A stretch of 36,886 nucleotides of DNA from an uncultured Holophagaceae bacterium. Its GTDB lineage: Bacteria; Acidobacteriota; Holophagae; Holophagales; Holophagaceae. The notes under the pieces were generated by a model, which saw only the letters and a program-made list of their open reading frames with translations, was not told the origin of the DNA and made no database searches. Below, piece by piece: positions 1 through 8,271 of the stretch (the first letter of the stretch is position 1; every line of letters starts with the position of its first letter). The position numbers and the translations under genes were made by a program. Where the stretch lies: the NCBI GenBank assembly GCA_903884655.1, contig CAISFO010000096.1:1-36886 (forward strand), given 5' to 3'.

Positions 1-2
1 AC

Positions 3-1199
3 AGCGTGGTGGCGTCGGTGGGCACCCTGGTGGGGCTGGAGATCCCCATCCTCATGCGGATCCTCAAGGACCAGATCCGCTTCAAGGATCTCGTGGCGGG
101 CGTCCTCACTCTGGACTACATCGGCGCGCTGTTCGCGTCCCTGCTGTTCCCCCTGCTGTTCATGCCCAAGCTGGGCCTGGTGCGGACCAGCCTGCTCTTC
201 GGCCTGCTGAACGCCGCCGTGGGGCTCTGGTCCACGCACCTTCTGAAGTCCCAGCTGGGTCCCACCACCTGGATCCGCGTCCGCTGCGTGGCCATCATGG
301 CCCTGCTGGCAGTGGGGCTGGTCTTCGCCGGGAAATTCACCCTGGCGGTGGAAGAAGAGATTTTCGCGGACGAGATCGTCTACGCCAGGGACAGCGCCTA
401 CCAGCGCATCGTCCTCACCCGCGGCCGGGGCAGCTTCCAGCTCTTCCTCAACGGCAACCTGCAGTTCTCCAGCGCCGACGAGTACCGCTACCACGAGGCC
501 CTGGTGCACCCGTCCTTCGGCGTGCGGCCTGATGCAAGGCGGGTGCTCATCTGCGGCGGCGGGGACGGCCTGGCGGTGCGGGAAGTGCTCAAGCACCCTT
601 CGGTGCAGGAAGTGGTCCTGGTGGACCTGGATCCGGCCATGACGGACATGGCCCGGCACCAGCCCATGGTGAGCGCGCTCAACGGTGCCGCCCTGGACGA
701 TCCGCGTGTGAAGGTGGTGAACGCCGACGCCATGGTGTGGTTGCAGGAGACCGCCGGGGCCCCTTTCGACCTTGCCATCGTGGACTTCCCGGATCCCAAC
801 ACCTATGCCCTGGGCAAGCTCTACACCTCCCGCTTCTACCGCCTGCTGCAGCGCCGCCTCACCGACGACGCCATGATCACCGTACAGAGCACCTCGCCCC
901 TGATGGCACGGGAATCCTTCTGGTGCATCGCAGCCACCATGGAGGCCTCAGGCCTGAAGGTCCGGCCCTACCACCTGGCCGTGCCCTCCTTCGGGGTGTG
1001 GGGCTTTGTCCTGGCCTCGAAGCGCGACTTCGCTGTACCCACCCGAGTGCTGCCTGGCCTCCGCCATCTCTCGGACGAAGCCACCACGGCCATGTTCGCC
1101 TTCCCCCGGGACATGGAACGGGTGCCGGTGCAGGTGAACCGCCTGGACAACCAGGTGCTCGTCCACCTCTACGCCCGGGAGTGGCGGCGGTGGTCGTGA
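3..1199 (+). CDS. Spermidine-synthase-like protein with N-terminal membrane domain (5' partial)
   Basis: The frame is open to the left edge, so the true start and probably several membrane helices are outside the window. The visible part begins with hydrophobic helices (about residues 1-20, 35-75 and 95-115 of what is seen). An aminopropyltransferase-type Rossmann domain follows: a YQRIVLTR strand, an LFLNGNLQFSSADEYRYHE segment matching the substrate loop of spermidine synthases, a CGGGDG SAM-type nucleotide-binding loop, and VDFPDP where the family keeps its catalytic aspartate. Known family members transfer aminopropyl groups to polyamines; membrane-anchored versions are common but poorly characterised, so the substrate is uncertain. 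It ends 7 bases before the FAD oxidoreductase gene, which suggests one operon. Confidence 0.85.
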   Translation, partial: SVVASVGTLVGLEIPILMRILKDQIRFKDLVAGVLTLDYIGALFASLLFPLLFMPKLGLVRTSLLFGLLNAAVGLWSTHLLKSQLGPTTWIRVRCVAIMALLAVGLVFAGKFTLAVEEEIFADEIVYARDSAYQRIVLTRGRGSFQLFLNGNLQFSSADEYRYHEALVHPSFGVRPDARRVLICGGGDGLAVREVLKHPSVQEVVLVDLDPAMTDMARHQPMVSALNGAALDDPRVKVVNADAMVWLQETAGAPFDLAIVDFPDPNTYALGKLYTSRFYRLLQRRLTDDAMITVQSTSPLMARESFWCIAATMEASGLKVRPYHLAVPSFGVWGFVLASKRDFAVPTRVLPGLRHLSDEATTAMFAFPRDMERVPVQVNRLDNQVLVHLYAREWRRWS

Positions 1200-1206
1200 G
1201 CCGACC

Positions 1207-2814
1207 ATGAAACGCCGGGACTTCCTCGCCGCGGCGGCGGCCTCGACCCTGCCCCTCGCCTGCCGCCGCCCGCCCGAGTTTCCGTTCGCGGGCGAACTGG
1301 TGGGCCCGGACCTGCCCCTGGGCCACTGGGTGCGGGGCGGCACTTTCCCCGAGCCCGACCGCTTCGAGCCTGTCTCCATCCTCATCGTGGGGAGCGGCGT
1401 GGCGGGGCTCAGCGCCGCCTGGCGGCTGGCGGGCGCGGGTCTGGATGACTTCCGGGTGCTGGAACTGGAGCGGGAACCCGGGGGCACCTCGCGCTCCGGC
1501 CAGAACCACGTGAGCGCCTACCCCTGGGCTGCGCACTACCTGCCCGTGCCCGACCGGGGCAACCACGCGGTCCTGCGTCTGCTGCAGGAGTGCGGCGTGC
1601 TGGAGGGATTCGACGCGAAGGGCGACCCGCTGTTTGCGGAGGAGGCCACGGTACGGGCGCCGGAGGAACGGCTCTTCGCCTACGGCCAGTGGTGGGAAGG
1701 CCTCTACCTGCGGGCCGGTGCCAGCGCCGAGGACGAACGCCAGTACCACGCCTTTTTCGCCGAGGTGGACCGCTGGGCCGCCTACCGGGATGCGAAGGGA
1801 CGGCCGGCCTTCAGCATCCCTCGTTCCCGTTGTTCGGATGCCCAGGAAGCCCGGGCCCTGGACGGCCTCTCCTTCGCCACCTGGCTGGACGCCCGGGGCC
1901 TGTCCTCGCCGCGGCTGCGCTGGCTGCTGGACTATGCCTGCCGGGACGACTATGGTTCCCGACTGGACTCCACCAGCGCCTGGGCGGGCCTCTTCTACTT
2001 CGCGGCCCGCAAACAGGGCCCTGGCGAGGACTCCCGGCCCTTGCTGACCTGGCCCAGTGGCAACGGCTTCCTCGTCGACCATCTGCGCCAGACCTGCGGC
2101 GGGCGGCTCCTCTGCGGTCTCATGGCCACCGCCATCCGGGCGGACAAGGGCGGCCTGCTCGTCACCGCCTGGGACGCGGGGGCCCAGCGGCGCCGGGGCT
2201 TCCAGGCCCGGCGCGTGATTTTCGCGGGGCCGCAGCATGTGGCGCGACACGTGATCGAGGGCTTCAGCGCCGCCCGCCCCGCCTCCCACCGGGTCCACAA
2301 CGCCCCTTGGCTGGTGGCCAACCTGACCCTCCGCGCCCGCCCCAAGGAGCCGACCTTTCCCCTCGCCTGGGACAACGTGCTGCGGGACAGCGAGGCCCTG
2401 GGCTACGTGGTGGCCACGCACCAGAGCCTGCGGGATCACGGCCCCACGGTCTGGACCTGGTACCGCCCCTTCGCGGGGCCGGACTGCGATGCGGAGCGGG
2501 CCAGGCTGCGTGCCCTCGACTGGCCCGCCTGCGCCCACATGGTCATGGATGACCTGCGCCCCGCCCACCCGGATCTGGAAAAAGTGGTGGCGCGACTGGA
2601 CGTCATGCGCTGGGGCCACGCCATGGTGAGGCCCGCACCCGGGCTCATCTGGGATCCGGCCTTCCTTGCGCTAGCGCAGCCCTTCGGCGGGATCCACTTC
2701 GCCCACACGGAGCTGAGTGGCCTCGCGCTGTTCGAGGAGGCCCAGGACCACGGACTCCGCGCCGCGGAAGAAGTGCTCGTCGCGCTGGGGCAGCAAAGCC
2801 GCACCTGGCGCTGA
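1207..2814 (+). CDS. Exported FAD-dependent amine-oxidase-like oxidoreductase
   Basis: A 535-residue protein. The N-terminus MKRRDFLAAAAAS has a twin-arginine motif, followed by a hydrophobic stretch and an LPLAC segment that could be an imperfect lipobox at Cys19, so export by Tat and possibly lipidation are likely. A dinucleotide-binding GSGVAG motif lies at residues 62-67. The C-terminal GGIHFAHTELSG segment is the FAD-contacting end typical of flavin monoamine oxidases. The start is an ATG 7 bases after the spermidine-synthase-like gene. Adjacency to an aminopropyltransferase makes a polyamine or amine substrate plausible, but nothing in the sequence fixes it. The last 144 bases overlap the convergent phosphatase gene; the conserved C-terminus shows this frame is the genuine one there. 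Confidence 0.85.
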   Translation: MKRRDFLAAAAASTLPLACRRPPEFPFAGELVGPDLPLGHWVRGGTFPEPDRFEPVSILIVGSGVAGLSAAWRLAGAGLDDFRVLELEREPGGTSRSGQNHVSAYPWAAHYLPVPDRGNHAVLRLLQECGVLEGFDAKGDPLFAEEATVRAPEERLFAYGQWWEGLYLRAGASAEDERQYHAFFAEVDRWAAYRDAKGRPAFSIPRSRCSDAQEARALDGLSFATWLDARGLSSPRLRWLLDYACRDDYGSRLDSTSAWAGLFYFAARKQGPGEDSRPLLTWPSGNGFLVDHLRQTCGGRLLCGLMATAIRADKGGLLVTAWDAGAQRRRGFQARRVIFAGPQHVARHVIEGFSAARPASHRVHNAPWLVANLTLRARPKEPTFPLAWDNVLRDSEALGYVVATHQSLRDHGPTVWTWYRPFAGPDCDAERARLRALDWPACAHMVMDDLRPAHPDLEKVVARLDVMRWGHAMVRPAPGLIWDPAFLALAQPFGGIHFAHTELSGLALFEEAQDHGLRAAEEVLVALGQQSRTWR

Positions 2815-3318
2815 CTGCCGCCGTTCCTCCAGCGTGACCTCCCCCCTGGCCGGGATCCGCACGATCCAGAGCCAGTCGTAGCTTTCGAAGGACAGCTCGG
2901 GCACGGTCCCCTTCACGCCCAGGGCCTGGACGAAGGGCTTCATCAGATCGTGATGCCAGCAGACGAGCACGGTCCGCCCGCGATGGTCGCGCAGGATCTC
3001 CGCCGCCAGAGCCTGGCTGGCCCTCCGGGATCGGACCAGGGGCTTCAGGTTGAGCGCAGCCGCCACCGGGGCGAGGGTCTGCTGGGTGCGCTCCAGATCC
3101 GAAGCGAACAGCGCGGAAGGGTGGAAGGCCGAGAGTAGCGGCACCAGGCCCTGAGCCCGGCGGTGTCCCGCCTCCGAAAGGAGCGAGTCCCCATCCAGGA
3201 GGGACTGGCGTTCCGCATGACGCAGCACCACCACCGTGGTGTCCTGCGCGCCGAGGCAGGCTGCCCAGAGGAGGAGACAGGTGAGCAGGATTCCGCGATG
3301 GCCATTCAAGTGCGTCAT
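2671..3318 (-). CDS. Exported histidine phosphatase superfamily protein (SixA/phosphoglycerate-mutase fold)
   Basis: A 215-residue protein beginning MTHLNGHRG, then a hydrophobic segment ending near CLGAQ, a probable Sec signal peptide. The mature part opens with VVVLRHAER, the catalytic RHxE/RHG-type motif. It continues with SEAGHRRAQ, SDLERTQQT and VCWHHDL, which supplies the second histidine. The start at 3318 is chosen because a strong GGAGGGG ribosome site lies just upstream; the frame stays open to 3414, but the extra residues look non-coding. The fold should end near residue 165. The last 48 residues are antisense to the FAD oxidoreductase gene and have no family look. Role unknown; extracytoplasmic phosphoester hydrolysis is inferred. 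Confidence 0.75.
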   Translation of the reverse strand: MTHLNGHRGILLTCLLLWAACLGAQDTTVVVLRHAERQSLLDGDSLLSEAGHRRAQGLVPLLSAFHPSALFASDLERTQQTLAPVAAALNLKPLVRSRRASQALAAEILRDHRGRTVLVCWHHDLMKPFVQALGVKGTVPELSFESYDWLWIVRIPARGEVTLEERRQSAPGAALLPQRDEHFFRGAESVVLGLLEQREATQLRVGEVDPAEGLR

Positions 3319-3614
3319 GGGCCCCTCCAGTCCAGCGCTTGGATGTGCCCGGAGTCGAACCTGTGACGCCCGGCACATGCGCCGAGGGATCAATGGAGCG
3401 CTGTTGCGGAGCACCTCATCGGTTTTATCATAGGACCATTAGGTGGAATGAAGGCTACCCCGCGGTCTCCTGTTCTAACATGTTTCATTGTTTTCTTTAT
3501 GAATCACTTGGAATGTCTTTATTTTGCTTGACGCTAAGCCCCGGGAAGATTGGCATAGAGCTTCACGCCTTCCAAATTTCACAGTCATTTCAACCCTCCA
3601 TTAGGTATTCGTTG
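3319..3614. other. Divergent intergenic region
   Basis: About 296 bases separate the phosphatase start from the membrane-protein start. The part from about 3410 to 3610 is clearly more AT-rich than the surroundings and contains a possible sigma-70 promoter for the respiratory operon. The frame of the membrane protein is open through this region to 3339, but it reads cysteine- and phenylalanine-rich nonsense, so I treat it as non-coding. A short tRNA-like T-arm string near 3350 was examined and rejected. Confidence 0.6.
3528..3556 (+). promoter_or_regulatory. Possible sigma-70 promoter of the cytochrome/NrfD operon
   Basis: TTGACG at 3528-3533 matches the -35 consensus in five of six positions. 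After a 17-base spacer comes TGGCAT at 3551-3556, a weak -10. A transcript would start near 3563, about 50 bases before the ATG at 3615. The weak -10 keeps this tentative. Confidence 0.35.
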
Positions 3615-5408
3615 ATGCCCACGGCTGAGGTCTTTCCTCCCGAGCACAACCCGGCTGACCGTACGCCGGGCTCGCTGGAGGCGCGTCTCGCCAGCCTCAC
3701 GGAGGCCGTCGCCAGGCTGGAAGCCCGGGTGGCGTCCCTGGAATCCACCAGTCCGCAGCCGAAGGTGCCCCTGGAAACGGTGCTCGCGAGCACCACGGCC
3801 GAGACCACGGACCTGCCCAATCCCGTCCGGACCATGGGGCTCATCGGCCGCGTCTGCCTCATTCTGGGTGGAGGCACCTTCATCCGCTCCCTGGTGGACG
3901 CCCAGACCCTTCCCCACGGCTGGGGCATCGCCCTGGGCCTGGCCTATGCCGCCACCTGGGCCCTCCTGGCGCTGCGTGCCAAGCAGCCCCTGGATGCGGC
4001 TTTCCACGCCCTGGCGTCCATCCTGCTCACCTACCCCCTGATCGCGGAATCCACGGTCCGGTTCGGCATCCTGGAACCAGGCCTGGCGGCCTTCCTCCTC
4101 CTGGGCGCCACCTGCCTGCATGGCGCGGTGGCCTGGCGGCGGGATCTCAAGGGCATCCTGTGGACCACCACCATGGCCTCGTTGGGGTCGGGACTGGCCA
4201 TGATGGCCATGGTCCGGTCCATCGAACCCTTCCTGTCCGTCTTCCTGGTCCTTGGCATCGCCACCCTCTGGCTCACCCAGGGACGGTGGGCCGGGTTGCG
4301 CTGGCCCACCGCCCTGGCCGCGGACCTGGCTGTGCTGGTCCTGACGGCCCTGGCCGCCTGGTCCGGGGGAACGCCCGAGATCTACCGCACCATCACGCCG
4401 GGCCGGTCCATGGGGTTCGCGCTGGCCCTGGTGGTGCTCTACGTCGGCAGTTTCGCCTGGCGGATGTTGAAGCAACGCAGTGGTCCGGGCGCCTTTGAAG
4501 TCGCCCAGACGGTCCTGGTCTTCCTGGTGGGGTTCGGTGGCGCCCTCCGGATCGCCCTGGCCACGGGCTCAGGTGCGGGCCCGCTTGGTGTCGGCTCCGC
4601 GCTGGCTGGCCTCGGCTGCTACGCGGCGGCAATCCCCTTCGCGGCGGAGCGCGAGGGCAGCCGGGCGAACTTCCGCTACTTCAGCTTCCTCGGGCTCACC
4701 TTCCTGCTGCTGGGAGGTCCCATCGCCCTGCCGCTGCAGGTCTTCGCCACTCTGGCCTGCGCCCTGGGCCTGGTGGCGATGGTGGCCGGTCTGCGCCAGA
4801 ACCGGCCTGTCCTTGTCCTCCAGAGCAGCCTCTACCTGTTCGCCGGCGTGGTGGCCTCGGGACTGGCCGCCTGGGTCCTGCGGGCCTTCCTGTCGCCGGC
4901 GGGCCCCAGCGCCGTGCCCACCCTGGGTGGCATCCTGAGCCTGGGCGGGCTGGTCAGCTCGGTCCTGATCTTCCTGCTGCGTCGGCCTTCGATGGCGCTC
5001 ACAACCCGAGTCCGGCCCTTGATCCTGGTCCTGGGAGCAGCTGCCACCGGGGGACTCGGAGCCCTTGTGATCCAGTTCTGCGCCGGAGCCTTCCTGGCCG
5101 GTGCACCCAATCCGGGCACCCTCGCCGCCATCCGAACCGGGGTGCTCTCGGCCCTCGCCATCCTGCTCGCCTGGGGGGGCCGCAGGGCCCCGGCCCTGGA
5201 GCTGCGGTGGCTGGTCTATCCCCTCATGACTGTGACCGCCCTGAAGTTCCTCCTGGAGGATTTGGCCGTGGGCCGGCCGCTGACGCTCTTCCTGGGGTTC
5301 ATGTGCTTCGGCGCCACGCTCATGCTCGCGCCCCGTTTACTGAAAATGCCAGCTGCGCCCGATAAGGGACCTGACGATCTCACACCCAAGCCGGAGGTTC
5401 ATCCATGA
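3615..5408 (+). CDS. Large polytopic membrane protein, function unknown
   Basis: A 597-residue protein. Residues about 20-50 form a short heptad-like coiled coil (LEARLASLTEAVARLEARVASLE), followed by a linker and roughly 14-16 hydrophobic helices to the end. The topology and the N-terminal coiled coil recall DUF2339-type membrane proteins, but I cannot assign a family with confidence. The ATG at 3615 is preferred over upstream in-frame codons because the protein-like sequence begins there; the ribosome site is weak. Its TGA overlaps the ATG of the cytochrome gene (ATGA), so the two are probably translationally coupled. That suggests a link to the respiratory complex downstream, though no quinone, heme or metal motif is visible. 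Confidence 0.7.
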   Translation: MPTAEVFPPEHNPADRTPGSLEARLASLTEAVARLEARVASLESTSPQPKVPLETVLASTTAETTDLPNPVRTMGLIGRVCLILGGGTFIRSLVDAQTLPHGWGIALGLAYAATWALLALRAKQPLDAAFHALASILLTYPLIAESTVRFGILEPGLAAFLLLGATCLHGAVAWRRDLKGILWTTTMASLGSGLAMMAMVRSIEPFLSVFLVLGIATLWLTQGRWAGLRWPTALAADLAVLVLTALAAWSGGTPEIYRTITPGRSMGFALALVVLYVGSFAWRMLKQRSGPGAFEVAQTVLVFLVGFGGALRIALATGSGAGPLGVGSALAGLGCYAAAIPFAAEREGSRANFRYFSFLGLTFLLLGGPIALPLQVFATLACALGLVAMVAGLRQNRPVLVLQSSLYLFAGVVASGLAAWVLRAFLSPAGPSAVPTLGGILSLGGLVSSVLIFLLRRPSMALTTRVRPLILVLGAAATGGLGALVIQFCAGAFLAGAPNPGTLAAIRTGVLSALAILLAWGGRRAPALELRWLVYPLMTVTALKFLLEDLAVGRPLTLFLGFMCFGATLMLAPRLLKMPAAPDKGPDDLTPKPEVHP

Positions 5409-5950
5409 ACAAACGCCCGATCCGCAACGCGGCGCTGATGCTGCTGCTGATGGCGGTGCCCGCCCTCGCGAGCTCGCCCGCGAAGAAGCGCGAACCCGTC
5501 GCCCAGGAAGGCATCGAACTGCCCAAGCCGCCCTTCTCCGATGGGATCTTCCCCTGCACCGCCTGCCATGATGGCAAGCAGGTCCCGGTGAACACCCAGC
5601 GCCGCGAGCTGGGCATGCACACGGAGATCGAGCTGCAGCATGGGCCCGACAGCCGGTGGTGCCTGGATTGCCACGACGCCAGCAGCCGGGACAACCTCCA
5701 CCTCGCCAGCGGAGAGAAGGTGGCCTTCACCGCCTCCTACAAGCTGTGCGGCCAGTGCCACGGCGACAAGCTGAGGGACTGGCGCGTGGGCATCCACGGC
5801 AAGCGCACCGGCAGCTGGAGCGGGCAGAAGCAGTACCTGCTCTGTGTCCACTGCCACAACCCCCACTCACCCCACTTCAAGGCCCTGAAACCCATGCCGG
5901 CTCCCACCCGACCCGAAGACATCAAGCTGACGAAAGGGGGTGCCCAATGA
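5405..5950 (+). CDS. Periplasmic tetraheme cytochrome c
   Basis: A 181-residue protein with a Sec signal peptide (residues 1-22, ending VPALAS). It has four CxxCH heme c motifs at residues 51-55 (CTACH), 86-90 (CLDCH), 115-119 (CGQCH) and 147-151 (CVHCH). Extra histidines such as H72, H79 and H131 could act as distal ligands. It starts inside the stop codon of the preceding membrane-protein gene and its own stop overlaps the start of the iron-sulfur gene, so the operon is tightly coupled. By analogy with cytochrome/FeS/NrfD modules (Nrf, Dsr, Cbc types), it should pass electrons between the membrane complex and periplasmic partners. Direction and partner cannot be read from the sequence. Confidence 0.9.
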   Translation: MNKRPIRNAALMLLLMAVPALASSPAKKREPVAQEGIELPKPPFSDGIFPCTACHDGKQVPVNTQRRELGMHTEIELQHGPDSRWCLDCHDASSRDNLHLASGEKVAFTASYKLCGQCHGDKLRDWRVGIHGKRTGSWSGQKQYLLCVHCHNPHSPHFKALKPMPAPTRPEDIKLTKGGAQ

Positions 5951-6882
5951 CAGAGCAGCTGCCCATGCCTACCCCGCCCCCATCTGACGAGTCCGGCTGC
6001 GGCACCAGCCGCCGGGCCTTCCTCGGCACCGCCGTGGCCACCGTCGCCACGGCCCTCACCGGCTGCGGGAAGCTCAGCAAGGAGGAATTCCTCCAGCACC
6101 ACTTCAAGGAGCTGTCCAAGGACGAGGTCGCCACGATCATCGCCCGCCTGGAGGCCGAGTACAAGGAGAAGTACCACAAGACCGTGAAGGTGGGCACCGA
6201 GGGACCGATCCCCGGCGTCATCTTCGGCTACGGCCTGGACCTCAGCCGCTGCATCGGCTGCCGCCGCTGCGTCCATGCCTGCGTGAAGGAGAACAACCAG
6301 TCCCGCAGCCCTGAAATCCAGTGGATCCGAGTGCTCCAGATGGACAAGGAGGATGGTGTCAACCTCGAGCATGCCGAGCAGTACTACAATCCTGCGGAGG
6401 TGCCCCAGGAGGGCCACTTCTACATGCCCGTGCAGTGCCAGCAGTGCAAGAAGCCGCCCTGCATCAAGGTCTGCCCCGTGGGTGCCACCTGGAAGGAGAA
6501 GGACGGCATCGTCGTCGTGGACTACAACTGGTGCATCGGCTGCCGCTACTGCATGGCCGCCTGCCCCTACGGCGCCCGCCACTTCAACTGGGGCGAGCCC
6601 CACCTCGACGCGGCCGACGTGAACCCCGACACCCACTACCTGGGCAACCGGCCCCGGCCCAAGGGCGTGGTGGAGAAGTGCACCTTCTGCATCCAGCGCA
6701 CCCGCGGCAAGGAGCAGCGCTACACCGCCTGCGTGGAGATCTGCCCCACCGGTTCCCGCAAGTTCGGCAACCTGCTCGATCCCAAGAGCGAGATCCGCCA
6801 GGTCCTGGAAACCAAGCGCGTCTTCAAGTTCAAAGAAGACCTGAACACCCAACCCACCTTCTTCTACTTCTACGGGGTGTGA
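5947..6882 (+). CDS. Tat-exported ferredoxin-like subunit with four [4Fe-4S] clusters
   Basis: A 311-residue protein of the HybA/DsrO/NrfC type. The start at 5947 (ATGA overlap with the cytochrome stop) is chosen over upstream frame extension because SRRAFLG at residues 21-27 is then a normal Tat signal, followed by LTGC at 37-40, a lipobox-like site. Sixteen cysteines form four clusters: C102/105/108/112, C164/167/172/176, C196/199/202/206 and C245/248/262/266. Such subunits relay electrons between an NrfD-type quinone protein and a periplasmic partner. No molybdopterin or hydrogenase subunit is encoded beside it, so the tetraheme cytochrome is the likely partner. Confidence 0.92.
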   Translation: MTEQLPMPTPPPSDESGCGTSRRAFLGTAVATVATALTGCGKLSKEEFLQHHFKELSKDEVATIIARLEAEYKEKYHKTVKVGTEGPIPGVIFGYGLDLSRCIGCRRCVHACVKENNQSRSPEIQWIRVLQMDKEDGVNLEHAEQYYNPAEVPQEGHFYMPVQCQQCKKPPCIKVCPVGATWKEKDGIVVVDYNWCIGCRYCMAACPYGARHFNWGEPHLDAADVNPDTHYLGNRPRPKGVVEKCTFCIQRTRGKEQRYTACVEICPTGSRKFGNLLDPKSEIRQVLETKRVFKFKEDLNTQPTFFYFYGV

Positions 6883-6886
6883 GGCC

Positions 6887-8167
6887 ATGGTCAACGTGCG
6901 AAATTTCAAGAACTTCATCGTCGACACCGCCACGCTCATGGCCACTGGCAGCCGGATCTACTACATGTGGGTCGGCTTCCTCCTGGTCCTCATCGCCATG
7001 GGCGGCATCGCCTACGCCAACCAGCTCCACAAGGGCCTGCTCGTCACGAACATGCGGGACCAGGTCTCGTGGGGCTTCTACATCGGCAATTTCACCTTCC
7101 TGGTGGGCGTCGCCGCGGCCTCGATCATGCTGGTGATCCCGGCCTACGTCTACGACTGGGGTCCGATCAAGGAGATCACCATCCTCGGCGAGATGCTGGC
7201 GGTCACCGCCCTCATCATGTGCCTGGGCTTCGTCATGGTGGACATCGGCCGCCCCGACCGCTTCTGGCACATCATGCCCCTGGTGGGCCACCTGAACTGG
7301 CCGGTCTCCATGCTGGCGTGGGACGTGATCGTCCTGAACCTCTACCTCCTGCTGAACTGGTTCGTCGTCACCTACCTGCTCTTCAGCGCCTACCTCGAGA
7401 AGCACTACAAGAAGGCCCTGGTGCTGCCCCTGGTGCTGCTGTCCATCCCCATGGCCGTGAGCATCCACACCGTGACCGCCTACCTCTACAATGGGCTGGC
7501 CGCGCGCCCCTACTGGAACTCGGCCATCCTGGCGCCCCGCTTCCTGGCCTCCGCCTTCTGCTCGGGTCCGGCGGTGCTGTTGATCCTGCTGCAGGTGCTG
7601 CGGAAGACCACCCGTCTGCAGATCAAGGATGAGGCCATCTTCAAGATCGCCGAACTGATGGCCTACACCATGGGTTTCAACCTCTTCCTCACGGCGGCGG
7701 AGTCCTTCAAGGAGCTCTACTCCGGCACGGAGCACATGGTCTATTTCAAGTACCTGCTGTTCGGCATCGAGAAGAACGGGGTCCACTACAACACGCTGGT
7801 GCCCTTCGCCTGGGCCTCCATCATTACGGGCTTCGTGGCCTTCCTGCTCTTCCTCATCCCCAAGACGAGGACGAACTGGGTCACCCTGAACATCGGCTGC
7901 GTCCTGATCTACTCCAGCGTCTACATCGAGAAGGGCATGGGCCTCATCATCCCTGGCCTCACCCCTGACGCCCTGGGCGAGATCTACGTCTACCGCCCGT
8001 CCTTCACGGAAGTCGCCGTGACCATGGGCGTCTTCGCCCTGGGCGCCCTGGTGTTCACCATCATGCTCAAGGCCGCCGTGCCCATGATGCTGGGCGAGTT
8101 CACCATCTCCAAGGGGCGCATGGCCGCCAAAGCCGACCCCGAGACCGAGCCGGTCCAGGCTCACTGA
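6887..8167 (+). CDS. NrfD/PsrC-family quinone-interacting membrane subunit
   Basis: A 426-residue integral membrane protein with about ten hydrophobic helices. Segments such as GSRIYYMWVGFL, VSWGFYIGNFTF, DIGRPDRFWH and LAWDVIVLNLYLLLNW are typical of the HybB/DsrP branch of the NrfD family, which binds quinone and carries no heme. It starts 4 bases after the iron-sulfur gene, completing a cytochrome c / FeS / NrfD module. Length is normal for DsrP/HybB-like proteins. The complex probably exchanges electrons between menaquinone and periplasmic cytochromes; the physiological direction is inference. Confidence 0.9.
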   Translation: MVNVRNFKNFIVDTATLMATGSRIYYMWVGFLLVLIAMGGIAYANQLHKGLLVTNMRDQVSWGFYIGNFTFLVGVAAASIMLVIPAYVYDWGPIKEITILGEMLAVTALIMCLGFVMVDIGRPDRFWHIMPLVGHLNWPVSMLAWDVIVLNLYLLLNWFVVTYLLFSAYLEKHYKKALVLPLVLLSIPMAVSIHTVTAYLYNGLAARPYWNSAILAPRFLASAFCSGPAVLLILLQVLRKTTRLQIKDEAIFKIAELMAYTMGFNLFLTAAESFKELYSGTEHMVYFKYLLFGIEKNGVHYNTLVPFAWASIITGFVAFLLFLIPKTRTNWVTLNIGCVLIYSSVYIEKGMGLIIPGLTPDALGEIYVYRPSFTEVAVTMGVFALGALVFTIMLKAAVPMMLGEFTISKGRMAAKADPETEPVQAH

Positions 8168-8174
8168 ATCAAGG

Positions 8175-8260
8175 AAATCCTTCACCGCCCTGACGCCAAG
8201 AACCGAAAGAATTATCCATTTCTTTCCTTGGCGTCTTGGCGGTGGATTTCTGTTTTATTG
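8175..8260. repeat. Long inverted repeat, bidirectional terminator between convergent genes
   Basis: The left arm at 8175-8200 contains CACCGCCC and TGACGCCAAG. The right arm at 8227-8249 contains CTTGGCGTCTTGGCGGTGG. They pair over about 23 bases with a two-base bulge and a mismatch. An inner AAAGAA/TTCTTT pair extends the stem, and TGTTTTATT follows the right arm. It lies between the NrfD gene and the opposing aldo/keto reductase gene, so it probably terminates transcription from one or both sides. The GACGCCAAG-type arms look like a dispersed intergenic repeat and resemble the element at 11104-11175 in design. Confidence 0.75.
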
Positions 8261-8271
8261 ACTATCCAGAC

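Noticed and set aside
877..2619. 580-codon minus-strand frame opposite the FAD oxidoreductase
   Set aside because: The plus-strand protein has clear flavin motifs through the whole region. The minus frame is low-complexity shadow coding.
3340..3400. tRNA or tmRNA 3' end on the minus strand (GGTTCGACTCC string)
   Set aside because: The T-stem pairs poorly (two of five pairs fail), and no matching 5' acceptor strand, D-arm or anticodon arm is found nearby. Probably coincidence or an unrecognisable remnant.
3549..3566. Second sigma-54 promoter (TTGGCATAGAGCTTCAC)
   Set aside because: The -12 element lacks the essential GC (TTCAC in place of TTGC), so only the -24 half matches. The sigma-70 reading is kept, at low confidence.
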